From Eubacterium_U album (GTDB lineage Bacteria > Bacillota > Clostridia > Lachnospirales > Lachnospiraceae), in NCBI RefSeq assembly GCF_025336545.1, contig NZ_JAODBU010000008.1, forward strand, positions 1 through 64,000: a stretch of DNA of 64,000 bases, read 5' to 3'. The notes below the pieces were generated by a model. It searched no databases. It had not been told where the DNA came from and saw only the letters and a program-made list of their open reading frames with translations. A program made the position numbers and the translations under genes. The number at the start of each line of letters is the position of its first letter. Position 1 is the stretch's first letter. This document shows positions 1 through 8,406 of this stretch, in pieces.

Positions 1-300
1 CAGTCAGGATTTGCAGGAATGAGATATTCAATATCAAATACAGCAGAATATGGTGATTATGTAACAGGACCAAAGATTGTTACAGCAGAAACAAAGAAAG
101 CAATGAAGAAAGTACTTAGTGACATTCAGGACGGAACATTCGCAAAAGAATTCTTACTTGATATGTCACCGGCAGGACGTCAGGTACACTTCAAGGCAAT
201 GAGAAAGTTAGCTTCAGAACATCCATCAGAAAAAGTTGGACAGGAAATCAGAAAACTTTACAGCTGGAATAATGAAGAAGACAAGTTAATCAATAACTAA
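1..300 (+). CDS. ilvC: Ketol-acid reductoisomerase, C-terminal part
   Basis: Last 99 codons of acetohydroxyacid isomeroreductase, the NADPH- and Mg-dependent second common step of valine, leucine and isoleucine synthesis. The frame is open from base 1, so the gene starts outside the window; the Met at base 19 is internal. Seen: the C-terminal knotted-domain hallmarks MRYSISNTAEYGD, the stretch SPAGRQ, and a C-terminal end of the usual length for IlvC. A hairpin terminator follows 16 bases after the stop, so ilvC is the last gene of its operon. Confidence 0.93.
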   Translation, partial: QSGFAGMRYSISNTAEYGDYVTGPKIVTAETKKAMKKVLSDIQDGTFAKEFLLDMSPAGRQVHFKAMRKLASEHPSEKVGQEIRKLYSWNNEEDKLINN

Positions 301-315
301 GATTGATTTTTAATG

Positions 316-352
316 AAATGCGGTTAATTCGATAGGATTGACCGCATTTTTT
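316..352 (+). terminator. Rho-independent terminator of ilvC
   Basis: Near-perfect inverted repeat, arms 316-328 (AAATGCGGTTAAT) and 337-349 (ATTGACCGCATTT), with the distal arm running into a T run. Confidence 0.85.
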
Positions 353-438
353 AGGCTCTTTTTTAGCATGAGGTAATCCAAAGAGTATAATCAGGTTGCG
401 AATAACATCCACAGTTTGGTATTTTTTATTTTAAAAGG

Positions 439-467
439 TAGACAATTTAAACTTCAAGTAATAAAAT
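439..467 (+). promoter_or_regulatory. Candidate sigma-A promoter for pncB
   Basis: TAGACA (439-444), a 17-base spacer and TAAAAT (462-467) lie upstream of the nicotinate phosphoribosyltransferase gene. Spacing is ideal; the hexamers are each one or two bases from consensus, so this is a moderate call in an AT-rich region. Confidence 0.45.
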
Positions 468-553
468 TAAAAAGATATACAAATATAATAAAGAAATAAG
501 ACTAAGTAAAATGGGAATAGTGAAAAACAAAAAGAAAGACAGAGGTAAGTTTG

Positions 554-2026
554 ATGAAAATATATAATGGATATAAACGTTTACCAAGAAATTATACTCT
601 TATGACAGATGAATATGAATTTACAATGGCGAACGGATATTATCAGAATGGAATGCAAAATCAGATTGCTGCATTTGATGTTTTCTTTAGAAAAGTGCCT
701 AACAATGGCGGGTATGCTATTATGGCAGGATTAGATAAAGTAATAGAATACATTAAAGATTTCAGTTTTGGAGAACAGGAATTATCATATTTAGAAAGAA
801 AAGGATATGGTAAGTCATTTGTAGAATATTTAAAAAATTTGAAATTCTCGGGTGATATATATGCAATACCTGATGGAACTCCTGTATTTCCAAATGAGCC
901 TATAATAACGGTAAAAGCACCTATAATTGAAGCACAGATAATTGAAACTGCAATTTTATCTATGGTTAACGGAGCAATGGAACATGCAACAGGAGCAAGA
1001 AGAATAGTAGAAGCTACTCCTGATGATGTGACAATAATGGAATTTGGAGCTAGAAGAGCAGATGGTTGTGAAGCAGCAATAGATGCGTCAATATATGGAA
1101 TTATGGCAGGATGTGATGGAACAAGTAATGATATTGCTGCGGATATGCTTAATATGAAAGGACTGGGAACTCAGGCACATAGTTGGATTGAGTCATATGA
1201 CACTGAGTATGATGCATTTTTAGCATATGCAAAAGCTTATCCGGATAATTGCTTATTATTAGTTGATACAATTGATACTCTAAGAAGTGGCGTTCCAAAT
1301 GCTATAAGAGTTGCAAAAGAGTATTTAGTTCCAAACGGTTATAGATTAAAAGGAATTAGAATTGACTCAGGAGATTTAGCTTATTTATCTAAGAAAGCAA
1401 GAAAAATGCTTGATGATGCAGGATTAGAAGATGCAGGAATATGCTTAAGCAATGGACTTACAGCTGAATCAATAGAATCATTAATTATACAGGGAGCAGA
1501 GTTCTCAAGTCTTGGTGTTGGCGATAACATTTCTAAACCTGAAGGAAGAATGGGATGCGTATATAAAGAAGTTGCATTAAAGAAAGATGGAAATTGGATT
1601 CCTAAAATAAAATTAAGTAATGATGTTTCAAAGACAATCAATCCTGATTTTAAAAAATTATATAGAGCATATGATAAAGAAACAGGATATGCAATTGCAG
1701 ATATAATGGCAAGAAGAATAGAAAATGTATCAAGGGATAAAATAGTTATTGCTGATCCGGCCAATATATTAAAACATACTACAATTACTAATTTTAAATT
1801 AGAAAAATTACAAAAAACAATATTTAAAAATGGTGAATTAGTGTATGACGATCCGGAAATTTTAGAAAAACAGAAGTATTGTAATGAACAAATGAAAAAA
1901 ATTTATCCTGAAGTAAAGAGAACAAAAATGCCACATGAGTATTATGTTGACGGAACTGAAGAATATGTGGAATTTAAAAATGTTTTGATTGACGAAACAA
2001 AGAAAATAGCTAAAAATAAAATATAA
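554..2026 (+). CDS. pncB: Nicotinate phosphoribosyltransferase
   Basis: Makes nicotinate mononucleotide from nicotinate and PRPP with ATP use, the salvage entry to NAD. The 490-residue protein has the family N-terminus TDEYEFTMANGYY (about residues 18-30), the AHSW motif near residue 209 whose His is phosphorylated in this family, and the RIDSGDL phosphate-binding segment near residue 269. Length is typical of the bacterial family. The frame also allows a TTG start at 551, but AGAGGT (541-546) is spaced better for ATG 554. It stands alone, with a terminator hairpin after it. Confidence 0.93.
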   Translation: MKIYNGYKRLPRNYTLMTDEYEFTMANGYYQNGMQNQIAAFDVFFRKVPNNGGYAIMAGLDKVIEYIKDFSFGEQELSYLERKGYGKSFVEYLKNLKFSGDIYAIPDGTPVFPNEPIITVKAPIIEAQIIETAILSMVNGAMEHATGARRIVEATPDDVTIMEFGARRADGCEAAIDASIYGIMAGCDGTSNDIAADMLNMKGLGTQAHSWIESYDTEYDAFLAYAKAYPDNCLLLVDTIDTLRSGVPNAIRVAKEYLVPNGYRLKGIRIDSGDLAYLSKKARKMLDDAGLEDAGICLSNGLTAESIESLIIQGAEFSSLGVGDNISKPEGRMGCVYKEVALKKDGNWIPKIKLSNDVSKTINPDFKKLYRAYDKETGYAIADIMARRIENVSRDKIVIADPANILKHTTITNFKLEKLQKTIFKNGELVYDDPEILEKQKYCNEQMKKIYPEVKRTKMPHEYYVDGTEEYVEFKNVLIDETKKIAKNKI

Positions 2027-2030
2027 AACT

Positions 2031-2083
2031 TAAAAAGTTGAATAGAAACTAAACTTTTTGCTTAATTTTTATTCAATTTTTTA
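2031..2083 (+). terminator. Probable terminator after pncB
   Basis: The arms TAAAAAGTTGAAT and ATTCAATTTTTTA pair with a single G-T, with a long AT-rich loop. Weak in GC, so moderate confidence. Confidence 0.5.
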
Positions 2084-2224
2084 GTTTATATGCAATAAAA
2101 ATCAGTTTTGCATTTAATTTATGCAATAAAAATTGAACATATCACGTTTAATTAGTAGATAATAGAGTATGAGATGATACTAATTACGGGGTGAATAAAA
2201 AGGGGATATAATAAGGTAATATTT

Positions 2225-2758
2225 ATGCAAAGTGAAAATAATAAAATAGATGAAGGATTATTTGCAAAAATAGCAGATGGTGATAATGAAGCTTTTGCAC
2301 AATTATATTATGCATCGTATAAACAATTGTATGGGTTTTTATTATCGCTTACGAGAAACAAAGAAGATGCAGAAGATATGCTGCAAAATACATATATAAA
2401 AGTGCGTAATGGAAGTCATTTATACACAAAACAAGGTACACCTATGGGGTGGATGTGTCGTGTCGCAAAAAATGTATATCTCGACCACATAAGAAAATAT
2501 GGAAAAATTACAAAAGTTGATTTTGATTTGGTGGAGAATTATGTGACAGATAATGAAAATAATGTTAGTGAACAACGAATTTTATTAGAACAGGCACTTG
2601 CGTCATTAAAAAAAGAAGAAAGAACGATTGTAATTATGTACATATATATGGGGATGAAACATAGAGAAATTGCTGAAATTACAGGATTACCGCTATCAAC
2701 TGTATTATCTAAATATAACAGAGCATTAAAAAAAATGAAGAGTAAAATTGAAGCATAG
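2225..2758 (+). CDS. ECF-type RNA polymerase sigma factor
   Basis: A 177-residue sigma-70 family protein with regions 2 and 4 only. Region 2 (about residues 17-90) includes the acidic stretch NKEDAEDMLQNTYIKV that contacts core polymerase; region 4 (about 120-172) is a helix-turn-helix with MKHREIAEITGLPLSTVLSK. AAGGT (2213-2217) sits 7-8 bases before the ATG. The next gene, whose ribosome site overlaps this stop codon, encodes a membrane protein with an RsgI-like domain, so it is probably the cognate anti-sigma factor. Its regulon is not visible from the window. Confidence 0.88.
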   Translation: MQSENNKIDEGLFAKIADGDNEAFAQLYYASYKQLYGFLLSLTRNKEDAEDMLQNTYIKVRNGSHLYTKQGTPMGWMCRVAKNVYLDHIRKYGKITKVDFDLVENYVTDNENNVSEQRILLEQALASLKKEERTIVIMYIYMGMKHREIAEITGLPLSTVLSKYNRALKKMKSKIEA

Positions 2759-2768
2759 GAGGCATATG

Positions 2769-3782
2769 ATGAAAGAAAAGGATATAAAAGAAATTTTAGA
2801 TGACAAATTTGAATCAATGGCTCCGGATTTAGTTAATAAAATTTGTGAAAATAAAATAGAAAAAATAAAAGACGAGTCTGAACTTTTTGGTAATGATGAG
2901 CCGTTATTTAGAAATAATAATAAAGTTATATTTGGTGGTATTGTTACTGCTATGGTGGCGTGTATTATGATTGTTATAATGGTATTTTCTCCAAAACAGC
3001 AGTTTAAGGAGGAAAAATATGCTTTTTCCATAATTGTAGATGTTAATCCAAGTATTACGGTACAATTTAATAAGGAAGGATGCGTTGAAAAAATTGTAGC
3101 AGGAAACAAAGATGCAAAGTTAATTGTAAAAAAATTGAGAAACAAATTGGATGAAAAATCTAAATGCGAAGATGTAATGAATGGAATTATAAAAGAAATA
3201 TCGAATGAAGGATATTTGAAAAAAAATAAGAATTCTATGCTTGTAACAGTTGTGTCAGATAATGCAAAGACAAGAAAAGAAGTACTAAATTCAGTTCAAT
3301 ATAATACTGAAAAATACGAAATTGATAAGGGAAAGAAATTTAAAACAATTTATCAGGATATAAAAGTAGATAAAAAGGTTGAAAAAGTTGCAAAGAAAAA
3401 TAATGTTTCACTAGGAAAAGCTGCATTGTGTATAAAATTGGCAGAAGCAGGAAAGGAAGATTATAATAAACTATGTAGGAAAAGTATTAATACCCTGGCA
3501 GGAGAAGTTGAAAAAAAGGGTGTGGCAAATGACGATGATGAGCTAATATTGAATATAGAACCAGCAATAGTTGAAGAAGAGATTTCTGAACCTTTTACTG
3601 AAGAAGAAATCACAGAAACGATAAGTGAAACAGAAAGTCAGGAAACTACTTCTGAATATGAAAGTGAAGTAACGACAGAAGAAACCAGTGAAGTAGAAAA
3701 TACACAGGAAATTGAAACTACACAAAGTCAGGAAATACAAACAACTCTTGAGAGCGAAACAAAACAAGGTGTAGTTAAGTAA
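2769..3782 (+). CDS. Membrane anti-sigma factor candidate with RsgI-like extracellular domain
   Basis: A 337-residue single-pass protein: cytoplasmic N-terminus (1-52), one membrane helix (about 54-73), then an outside domain opening with SIIVDVNPSITVQFNKEG. That pattern is characteristic of the conserved middle domain of RsgI-type anti-sigma proteins. The C-terminal 75 or so residues are a Glu/Thr/Ser-rich low-complexity tail. AGGAGG (2757-2762) overlaps the stop of the sigma gene and fits ATG 2769 better than ATG 2766 or TTG 2748. Inference: it holds the sigma factor at the membrane and releases it on an outside signal. The N-terminus does not look like a standard zinc anti-sigma domain. 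Confidence 0.75.
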   Translation: MKEKDIKEILDDKFESMAPDLVNKICENKIEKIKDESELFGNDEPLFRNNNKVIFGGIVTAMVACIMIVIMVFSPKQQFKEEKYAFSIIVDVNPSITVQFNKEGCVEKIVAGNKDAKLIVKKLRNKLDEKSKCEDVMNGIIKEISNEGYLKKNKNSMLVTVVSDNAKTRKEVLNSVQYNTEKYEIDKGKKFKTIYQDIKVDKKVEKVAKKNNVSLGKAALCIKLAEAGKEDYNKLCRKSINTLAGEVEKKGVANDDDELILNIEPAIVEEEISEPFTEEEITETISETESQETTSEYESEVTTEETSEVENTQEIETTQSQEIQTTLESETKQGVVK

Positions 3783-3786
3783 ATAG

Positions 3787-4695
3787 TTAGTTGATAACTT
3801 TACTCCCTTGAATAATGTCCATATCAGATAAATATTTATTGAGAGTATTTAAAACTAATTTTTTATTTCCGCTCCATAAAGGCTCTATTAATAAAGATTT
3901 TGGACCATCTCCGGTTAATCTATGAATAACAATGTTTGAAGGAATGTGCTCAAGACATTTGCCTATCAGGGAAACATATTCATCCATAGTGAAAACATGA
4001 AAAGGATTTCGCATATAAATATCTGCAAGAGTAGTGTTTTTTAATATGTGGAGTAATTGAAGCTTAATGCCTTGAATATGTAAGGAGCAAACATAATCAA
4101 CTGATTGTAATATATCTTCCATAGATTCTCCGGGAAGTCCTAATATTAAATGTACTATAATATCTATATTAGCTTGATTGAGACGTGTTACAGCGTTATT
4201 AAAACAATCCAAATTATAACCGCGATTAATGAATTCTGCAGTTTTTTCGTGAATTGTCTGTAATCCAAGTTCAATCCAGACAGGTTTAATTGAATTTAAT
4301 TCATTTAAAAGTGCAATTACTTCGTCAGGCAAACAGTCAGGTCGTGTCCCAATTGACAAAGCAACAATATCAGGATGATTTATTGCTTCTGTAAATATTT
4401 TTCTTAAATATTCAACAGAACCATATGTATTTGTAAATGATTGAAAATAGGCTATGTATTTACCTGATGATATTTTCTTTGAAACTTTTTCTTTTGCTTC
4501 CTCAATTTGGGCAGTTATTGAATATGAAGGATTGCTGGCAAAGTCACCTGAACCACCTTCACTACAAAAAATACAACCACCCGTACTAATATTACCATCT
4601 CTGTTAGGACATGAAAGGCCGGAACTTATAGACAATTTATATACTTTACATCCAAATTTATTTCTTAAATAAGCATTTAAAGAGTTGTAATACAT
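3787..4695 (-). CDS. Radical SAM protein, YhcC/TIGR01212 family
   Basis: A 302-residue protein with a TIM-barrel radical SAM core. The likely Fe-S cysteines are Cys29, Cys41 and Cys44, in SCPNRDG and GGCIFC; this wider-than-usual spacing between the first two cysteines is typical of the YhcC family. Further matches are the SIGTRPDCL, WIELGLQT and HLILGLPGE segments. The substrate of the family is not established. It is convergent with the anti-sigma gene, only four bases apart, and appears monocistronic. Confidence 0.85.
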   Translation of the reverse strand: MYYNSLNAYLRNKFGCKVYKLSISSGLSCPNRDGNISTGGCIFCSEGGSGDFASNPSYSITAQIEEAKEKVSKKISSGKYIAYFQSFTNTYGSVEYLRKIFTEAINHPDIVALSIGTRPDCLPDEVIALLNELNSIKPVWIELGLQTIHEKTAEFINRGYNLDCFNNAVTRLNQANIDIIVHLILGLPGESMEDILQSVDYVCSLHIQGIKLQLLHILKNTTLADIYMRNPFHVFTMDEYVSLIGKCLEHIPSNIVIHRLTGDGPKSLLIEPLWSGNKKLVLNTLNKYLSDMDIIQGSKVIN

Positions 4696-5112
4696 TGCGG
4701 ATACTCCTTTATAAATTAGTAAAATGATAAAAGTGACAATATTGAAATTGTCAGCATAAATAATAGTATAAAGTTTATGCCAGGGGCAAAAGGTTTAAGG
4801 CCACATGAGCTTGCTAATGAGTGGGTGAAAGACCTTTTTGATTCCAACATAAAGTTATAAACTATTATACTAAACACACTTTGTTGTTTCACGCTTTTTT
4901 GTTTTGACATAATAATATATCTTATCATAAAAAGTAGCAAAAATAAAATATACATACAGGTGAAATAAGATGTAAAAATAACCAAAAAAGAAGACGTTAT
5001 ATTGGCTATATTTGTCCGTGGAAAAACAAGCTTAGTCATAGAAAAACAAAGGAAAAAATGATATAATTTTATATAAATAAAGGAATCGGATTTTAGAAAG
5101 GAGGAATTCATT
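4696..5112. other. Gene-free stretch of about 417 bases
   Basis: Holds the upstream region of the minus-strand radical SAM gene and, at its right end, the promoter of the small membrane peptide gene. A 27-codon plus-strand frame (4777-4860) starts with MPGAKGLRPHELANEW. It has no ribosome site and follows a stop codon, so it may be a gene remnant or chance. No structured RNA or repeat was recognised. Confidence 0.4.
5059..5067 (+). promoter_or_regulatory. Extended -10 promoter element
   Basis: TGATATAAT at 5059-5067 is a perfect TGN-TATAAT extended -10. The -35 position holds only a weak TAGAAA. It would start transcription near 5074, about 40 bases before the small peptide gene. Confidence 0.5.
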
Positions 5113-5208
5113 ATGGAATTTTATGAAAACAAAAAAGGAATGGTGATTTTCTTCGGATATTTAGCTGTTATGTGCTTTTTATTATGGTGTTTTATGATGG
5201 CAGTGTAA
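5113..5208 (+). CDS. Small single-pass membrane peptide (31 aa), unknown function
   Basis: A very short gene: AAAGGAGG immediately upstream at optimal distance, ATG 5113, 31 codons, TAA 5206-5208, then a strong hairpin terminator 34 bases on. The peptide starts MEFYENKKG and continues as one hydrophobic helix of about 20 residues (VIFFGYLAVMCFLLWCFMMA). No family is recognised. The full set of promoter, ribosome site and terminator makes a real gene likely; small membrane peptides of this kind often modulate a membrane complex or belong to sporulation, but nothing here shows which. Confidence 0.6.
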   Translation: MEFYENKKGMVIFFGYLAVMCFLLWCFMMAV

Positions 5209-5242
5209 TTTGATTTCATAAGGTCAAAGTCACGTAAACGAA

Positions 5243-5306
5243 AAAACTCATCTTACATGAAGAGTAATGCATGTGAATATGCAAATAATCATGTAAGATG
5301 AGTTTT
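5243..5306. terminator. Strong bidirectional terminator hairpin
   Basis: Perfect 18-bp inverted repeat: arm 5243-5260 (AAAACTCATCTTACATGA) and arm 5289-5306 (TCATGTAAGATGAGTTTT), with a 28-base loop that can itself form a small hairpin. It ends the small peptide gene on the plus strand and the tRNA-Ser gene on the minus strand. Confidence 0.85.
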
Positions 5307-5348
5307 GTTGTTATATACAAAAAAGTCATGTGTATAACAAGAGAAAAG

Positions 5349-5438
5349 CGGAGCGAGTGGGATTCGAACCCACGTGCCCAAGTAAATGGACAAACTGATT
5401 TCGAGTCAGTCTCGTTATGGCCTCTTCGATACCGCTCC
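5349..5438 (-). tRNA. tRNA-Ser (anticodon CGA)
   Basis: A 90-base type II tRNA. The acceptor stem is GGAGCGG with UCGCUCC (one G-U), discriminator G; the T arm is GUGGG-UUCGAAU-CCCAC; there is a long variable arm as expected for serine; the anticodon stem-loop is ACUGA-CUCGAAA-UCAGU with anticodon CGA (plus-strand complement 5401-5403). It reads UCG codons. The 3' CCA is not encoded. Confidence 0.95.
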
Positions 5439-5583
5439 AAAAAGCAACAAGAAATTTATAACATATTTTAAAGAAGAATGCAACAAAACGGAAAAAGAAG
5501 AACACTATATATTTGAAGGGTAAAGTGTACACAACCTGGAAAACACTATTGTTTATTCAGGAATAAATTATGGAGAAAACAAT

Positions 5584-6114
5584 ATGAATTATGAAATCAA
5601 TGATGTAGAAAAAGCAAAGGTGGGAAATAAGACTGCATTTGAAAATCTGTATTCAGCAGTATATAGAGATTTGTACAAATTTGCATTTTACACAATAGGA
5701 AACAGTGAACAGGCTAAAGATGCAGTAAGTGAAACATTTTTAGATGCTTATAAAGGAATTGGAAAACTAAAAAACACAGATAAATTTGATATTTGGATTA
5801 TAAAAATATTATCAGGCAAATGTAAAAGACAAATGCGGGAAAAATATGATAAAGTAACAATTCAAAATCCTAAAGTTATCCAATTTGATGAATTAACAGG
5901 TGTTGAAGGAAAAACAGATAATAAAGAAGAAAAAATCGACTTGGAAAGGGCTATGAGCATATTGAATAAAACAGACAGAATGATTGTGACTTTATGCATT
6001 ATAGAAGGATATAAAAGTGAAGAAGTCGGAAAAATATTACATATTAAATCATCAACCATAAGATCTAAATTGAATAGAAGTTTAAACAAATTGAAAAAAT
6101 ATTTGGAGGATTAG
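5584..6114 (+). CDS. ECF-type RNA polymerase sigma factor (second)
   Basis: A 176-residue sigma-70 family protein. Region 2 spans about residues 18-85 (AFENLYSAVYRDLYKFAF, then SEQAKDAVSETFLDAYKGI). Region 4 spans about 118-172 with the helix-turn-helix SEEVGKILHIKSSTIRSKLN. It is clearly diverged from the sigma factor at 2225. The stop is two bases before the start of a large membrane protein gene, so the two are co-translated. Inference: a sigma/anti-sigma pair sensing an envelope or outside signal. Confidence 0.85.
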   Translation: MNYEINDVEKAKVGNKTAFENLYSAVYRDLYKFAFYTIGNSEQAKDAVSETFLDAYKGIGKLKNTDKFDIWIIKILSGKCKRQMREKYDKVTIQNPKVIQFDELTGVEGKTDNKEEKIDLERAMSILNKTDRMIVTLCIIEGYKSEEVGKILHIKSSTIRSKLNRSLNKLKKYLED

Positions 6115-6116
6115 GA

Positions 6117-8318
6117 ATGGATAAGAAAGATTTTTTTGAGGATGTAAATAAAGAAAACAAAAAAATTGCAAGTTTAATAAAAGAGGAATCTGATAAAACA
6201 ATAATTCCTGACAAAATGAACAGTGAAGAATTAAACGGATTATTAAACAAAAGTAATGAAAGAAAAAAACAGGGAAAAATACTTAAAATTGGAACAATTG
6301 CCGCATGCCTTGCGTTAATTGTTGGAGTATTTAATGTTACATACAATTATATAACTAACGATAATAATAGTGGAACGTTCAATGTAGTTGTAAATGAAAA
6401 GAATAATGAGAGCAAATCAGACAATAATGAAAGTTATTCGGATATATATGATAAACTTAAAAATTTACAAATTGCAAATAATGCAATTTACTATGGAATG
6501 AAAGAAAGAAACGGACTTAAAACTGCAAAATCTGAAAGTACTAATGTAGCAGATTCTTCAGCATCATCACAATCTAAATCTTACAATACAAATGTACAGA
6601 CGCAAGGCGTAGATGAAGCAGATATCGTAAAGACGAATGGCAAGAATATATTTCTTCTTAATCAAAGCAAGAGTAAAGTTTTAATATGCAATGCTGATGG
6701 AGAAAATACTAAACAGGTTGGAGCAATAAACTTATCATCAGGAAAAAATAAAAATAAATATGAGTATCAGGAAATGTACGTTAATGATAATAGACTCGTA
6801 GTTTTTGCAAGTAAATATAGTTCTTCAACCGGAAAAATGGGATGTTATGATATAGCAATTTATTCGGGAAATACAGAAGTATTGATTTACGATATAACAG
6901 ATATTGAAAATGCTAAATTAGCATCAACTTTGAAGATAGAAGGCAATTATAATTCTTCAAGATTAGTTGGAAATATTTTATATACTGTTACAAATAAACC
7001 GATAGACAATATTTCAATAGATAATTGCGTACCATATGTTCAAAATGAAAAAATGGCAGCTTCGGATATTTATATTCCTGAAAATAGTGATGGTAGTGAT
7101 TATGTTATTGTTACATCAGTTAATATTTTAAAACCCGACAAAATAATGGGAACAAAGGCTATAGCTGTCGGAAATACTAATGTTTATATGAGTGAGGACA
7201 ATTTGTATTTATGCATATCAAAAAGCAGTGAGGAAGATATTTCTGACACAAAGGAAGGAAAAAAATATATAAGCAAAATAGATATAAAAGATAAAGATGT
7301 AAAAATAAGAAAGGAATATAAAAAATATCTTAAAAAAGCATATCCGGATATTAATTTTAATGAAGTATATGCAAAAGAAAAAGTTGTTTATGTACGTGAA
7401 AAAAGCAATACCGAAATAATAAAAATACAATGCAAAGATGGAAATTTGAAAATAATTGCAGATGGAGTTGTAGATGGAACAATAGATGACAATTTATCTG
7501 TTGATGAATATAAAGGGCATATTAGAATGGTTACAACCGTTAATGATTATAAAAATCTTGTTAGTAGAATTGTTGTTTATAATAAACAGGATGAAGTAAT
7601 CGGATACGAAGACATATATAATGAAAAAGTTTTAGAAAATGATTTCTATAAAAATGATATGCACAATAATCTGTATGTTTTAGATTCAGGCATGAAAGTT
7701 GTTTCAAAAACAGAAGGATTAGCTGAAAATGAAGAAATTTATTCAGCAAGATTTATGGGCGATTATGGATATTTTGTTACATATAGAAATACAGACCCTC
7801 TTTTTGCAGTTGATTTTTCTGATATAGAAAATCCAAGTATTATTGGAAAATTAAAAATTTCCGGATACTCAGATTATTTGCATTTCTATGGAGAAGATAG
7901 TTTATTAGGATTAGGAATGAATACAGAAAATGAAAATAATCAGGAAATAAAACTTGATATGTATAATATTAAAAATGGAAAAGCTGAATTAGAATCCAGA
8001 AAGGTGATAAGTGGAACTGAATATTCAGAAGCGTTATATAATTATAAAGCGGTTATGGTATCTTATGAGAAAAATATAATCGGATTCATGGCTGAAGAAT
8101 ATAAAAATGGTAATATAGAAAATTATTATTATATATTTGGATATGATAAAGAAAATGAAAAATTTGTAAGAAGAGCAAAAATAAAAATGTCCGGAAATAT
8201 ATATTCTTCTAGAGGATTATATATAGACGATAATTTGTACGTTATTGGATTTGATGGAAATGTAATAGTTCTCGATATGGATAATTATAATGAATTGTTA
8301 AGATTTAAAATGAAATAA
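6117..8318 (+). CDS. Membrane-anchored beta-propeller protein, likely partner of the adjacent sigma factor
   Basis: A 733-residue protein: charged cytoplasmic N-terminus (1-54), one membrane helix (about 56-77), a low-complexity Ser/Asn linker, then a large outside domain. TNVQTQGVDEADIVKTNG at about 158-175 is the signature opening of the Beta_propel family (PF09826, secreted proteins with C-terminal beta-propeller). GGAGG lies about eight bases before the ATG, inside the end of the sigma gene. The topology matches an anti-sigma factor whose outside part has become a propeller sensor. That role is inferred from gene order and topology; no standard anti-sigma motif is visible. Confidence 0.75.
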   Translation: MDKKDFFEDVNKENKKIASLIKEESDKTIIPDKMNSEELNGLLNKSNERKKQGKILKIGTIAACLALIVGVFNVTYNYITNDNNSGTFNVVVNEKNNESKSDNNESYSDIYDKLKNLQIANNAIYYGMKERNGLKTAKSESTNVADSSASSQSKSYNTNVQTQGVDEADIVKTNGKNIFLLNQSKSKVLICNADGENTKQVGAINLSSGKNKNKYEYQEMYVNDNRLVVFASKYSSSTGKMGCYDIAIYSGNTEVLIYDITDIENAKLASTLKIEGNYNSSRLVGNILYTVTNKPIDNISIDNCVPYVQNEKMAASDIYIPENSDGSDYVIVTSVNILKPDKIMGTKAIAVGNTNVYMSEDNLYLCISKSSEEDISDTKEGKKYISKIDIKDKDVKIRKEYKKYLKKAYPDINFNEVYAKEKVVYVREKSNTEIIKIQCKDGNLKIIADGVVDGTIDDNLSVDEYKGHIRMVTTVNDYKNLVSRIVVYNKQDEVIGYEDIYNEKVLENDFYKNDMHNNLYVLDSGMKVVSKTEGLAENEEIYSARFMGDYGYFVTYRNTDPLFAVDFSDIENPSIIGKLKISGYSDYLHFYGEDSLLGLGMNTENENNQEIKLDMYNIKNGKAELESRKVISGTEYSEALYNYKAVMVSYEKNIIGFMAEEYKNGNIENYYYIFGYDKENEKFVRRAKIKMSGNIYSSRGLYIDDNLYVIGFDGNVIVLDMDNYNELLRFKMK

Positions 8319-8332
8319 ATAATTATCATCAA

Positions 8333-8361
8333 TTGACGCTGATTGAATTTTGTTATAAAAT
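8333..8361 (+). promoter_or_regulatory. Sigma-A promoter of leuC-leuD-thrC
   Basis: TTGACG (8333-8338), 17-base spacer, TAAAAT (8356-8361), about 45 bases before the leuC start. No T-box or leader peptide is visible between it and the AGGAGG site. Confidence 0.65.
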
Positions 8362-8406
8362 AGTGCATTAGAATAAAAGCGTATTCAATTAAGGAGGAAT
8401 CTGAAC

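Noticed and set aside
1381..1764. Minus-strand frame inside pncB
   Set aside because: Shadow of a strongly conserved gene on the other strand.
4777..4860. 27-codon plus-strand frame beginning MPGAKGLRPHELANEW
   Set aside because: No ribosome site and a stop just upstream. It might be a remnant but cannot be supported as a gene.
4716..5111. Minus-strand open frame of 131 codons
   Set aside because: Hydrophobic, AT-driven composition, no ribosome site, and it runs across the promoter and start of the small plus-strand peptide gene.
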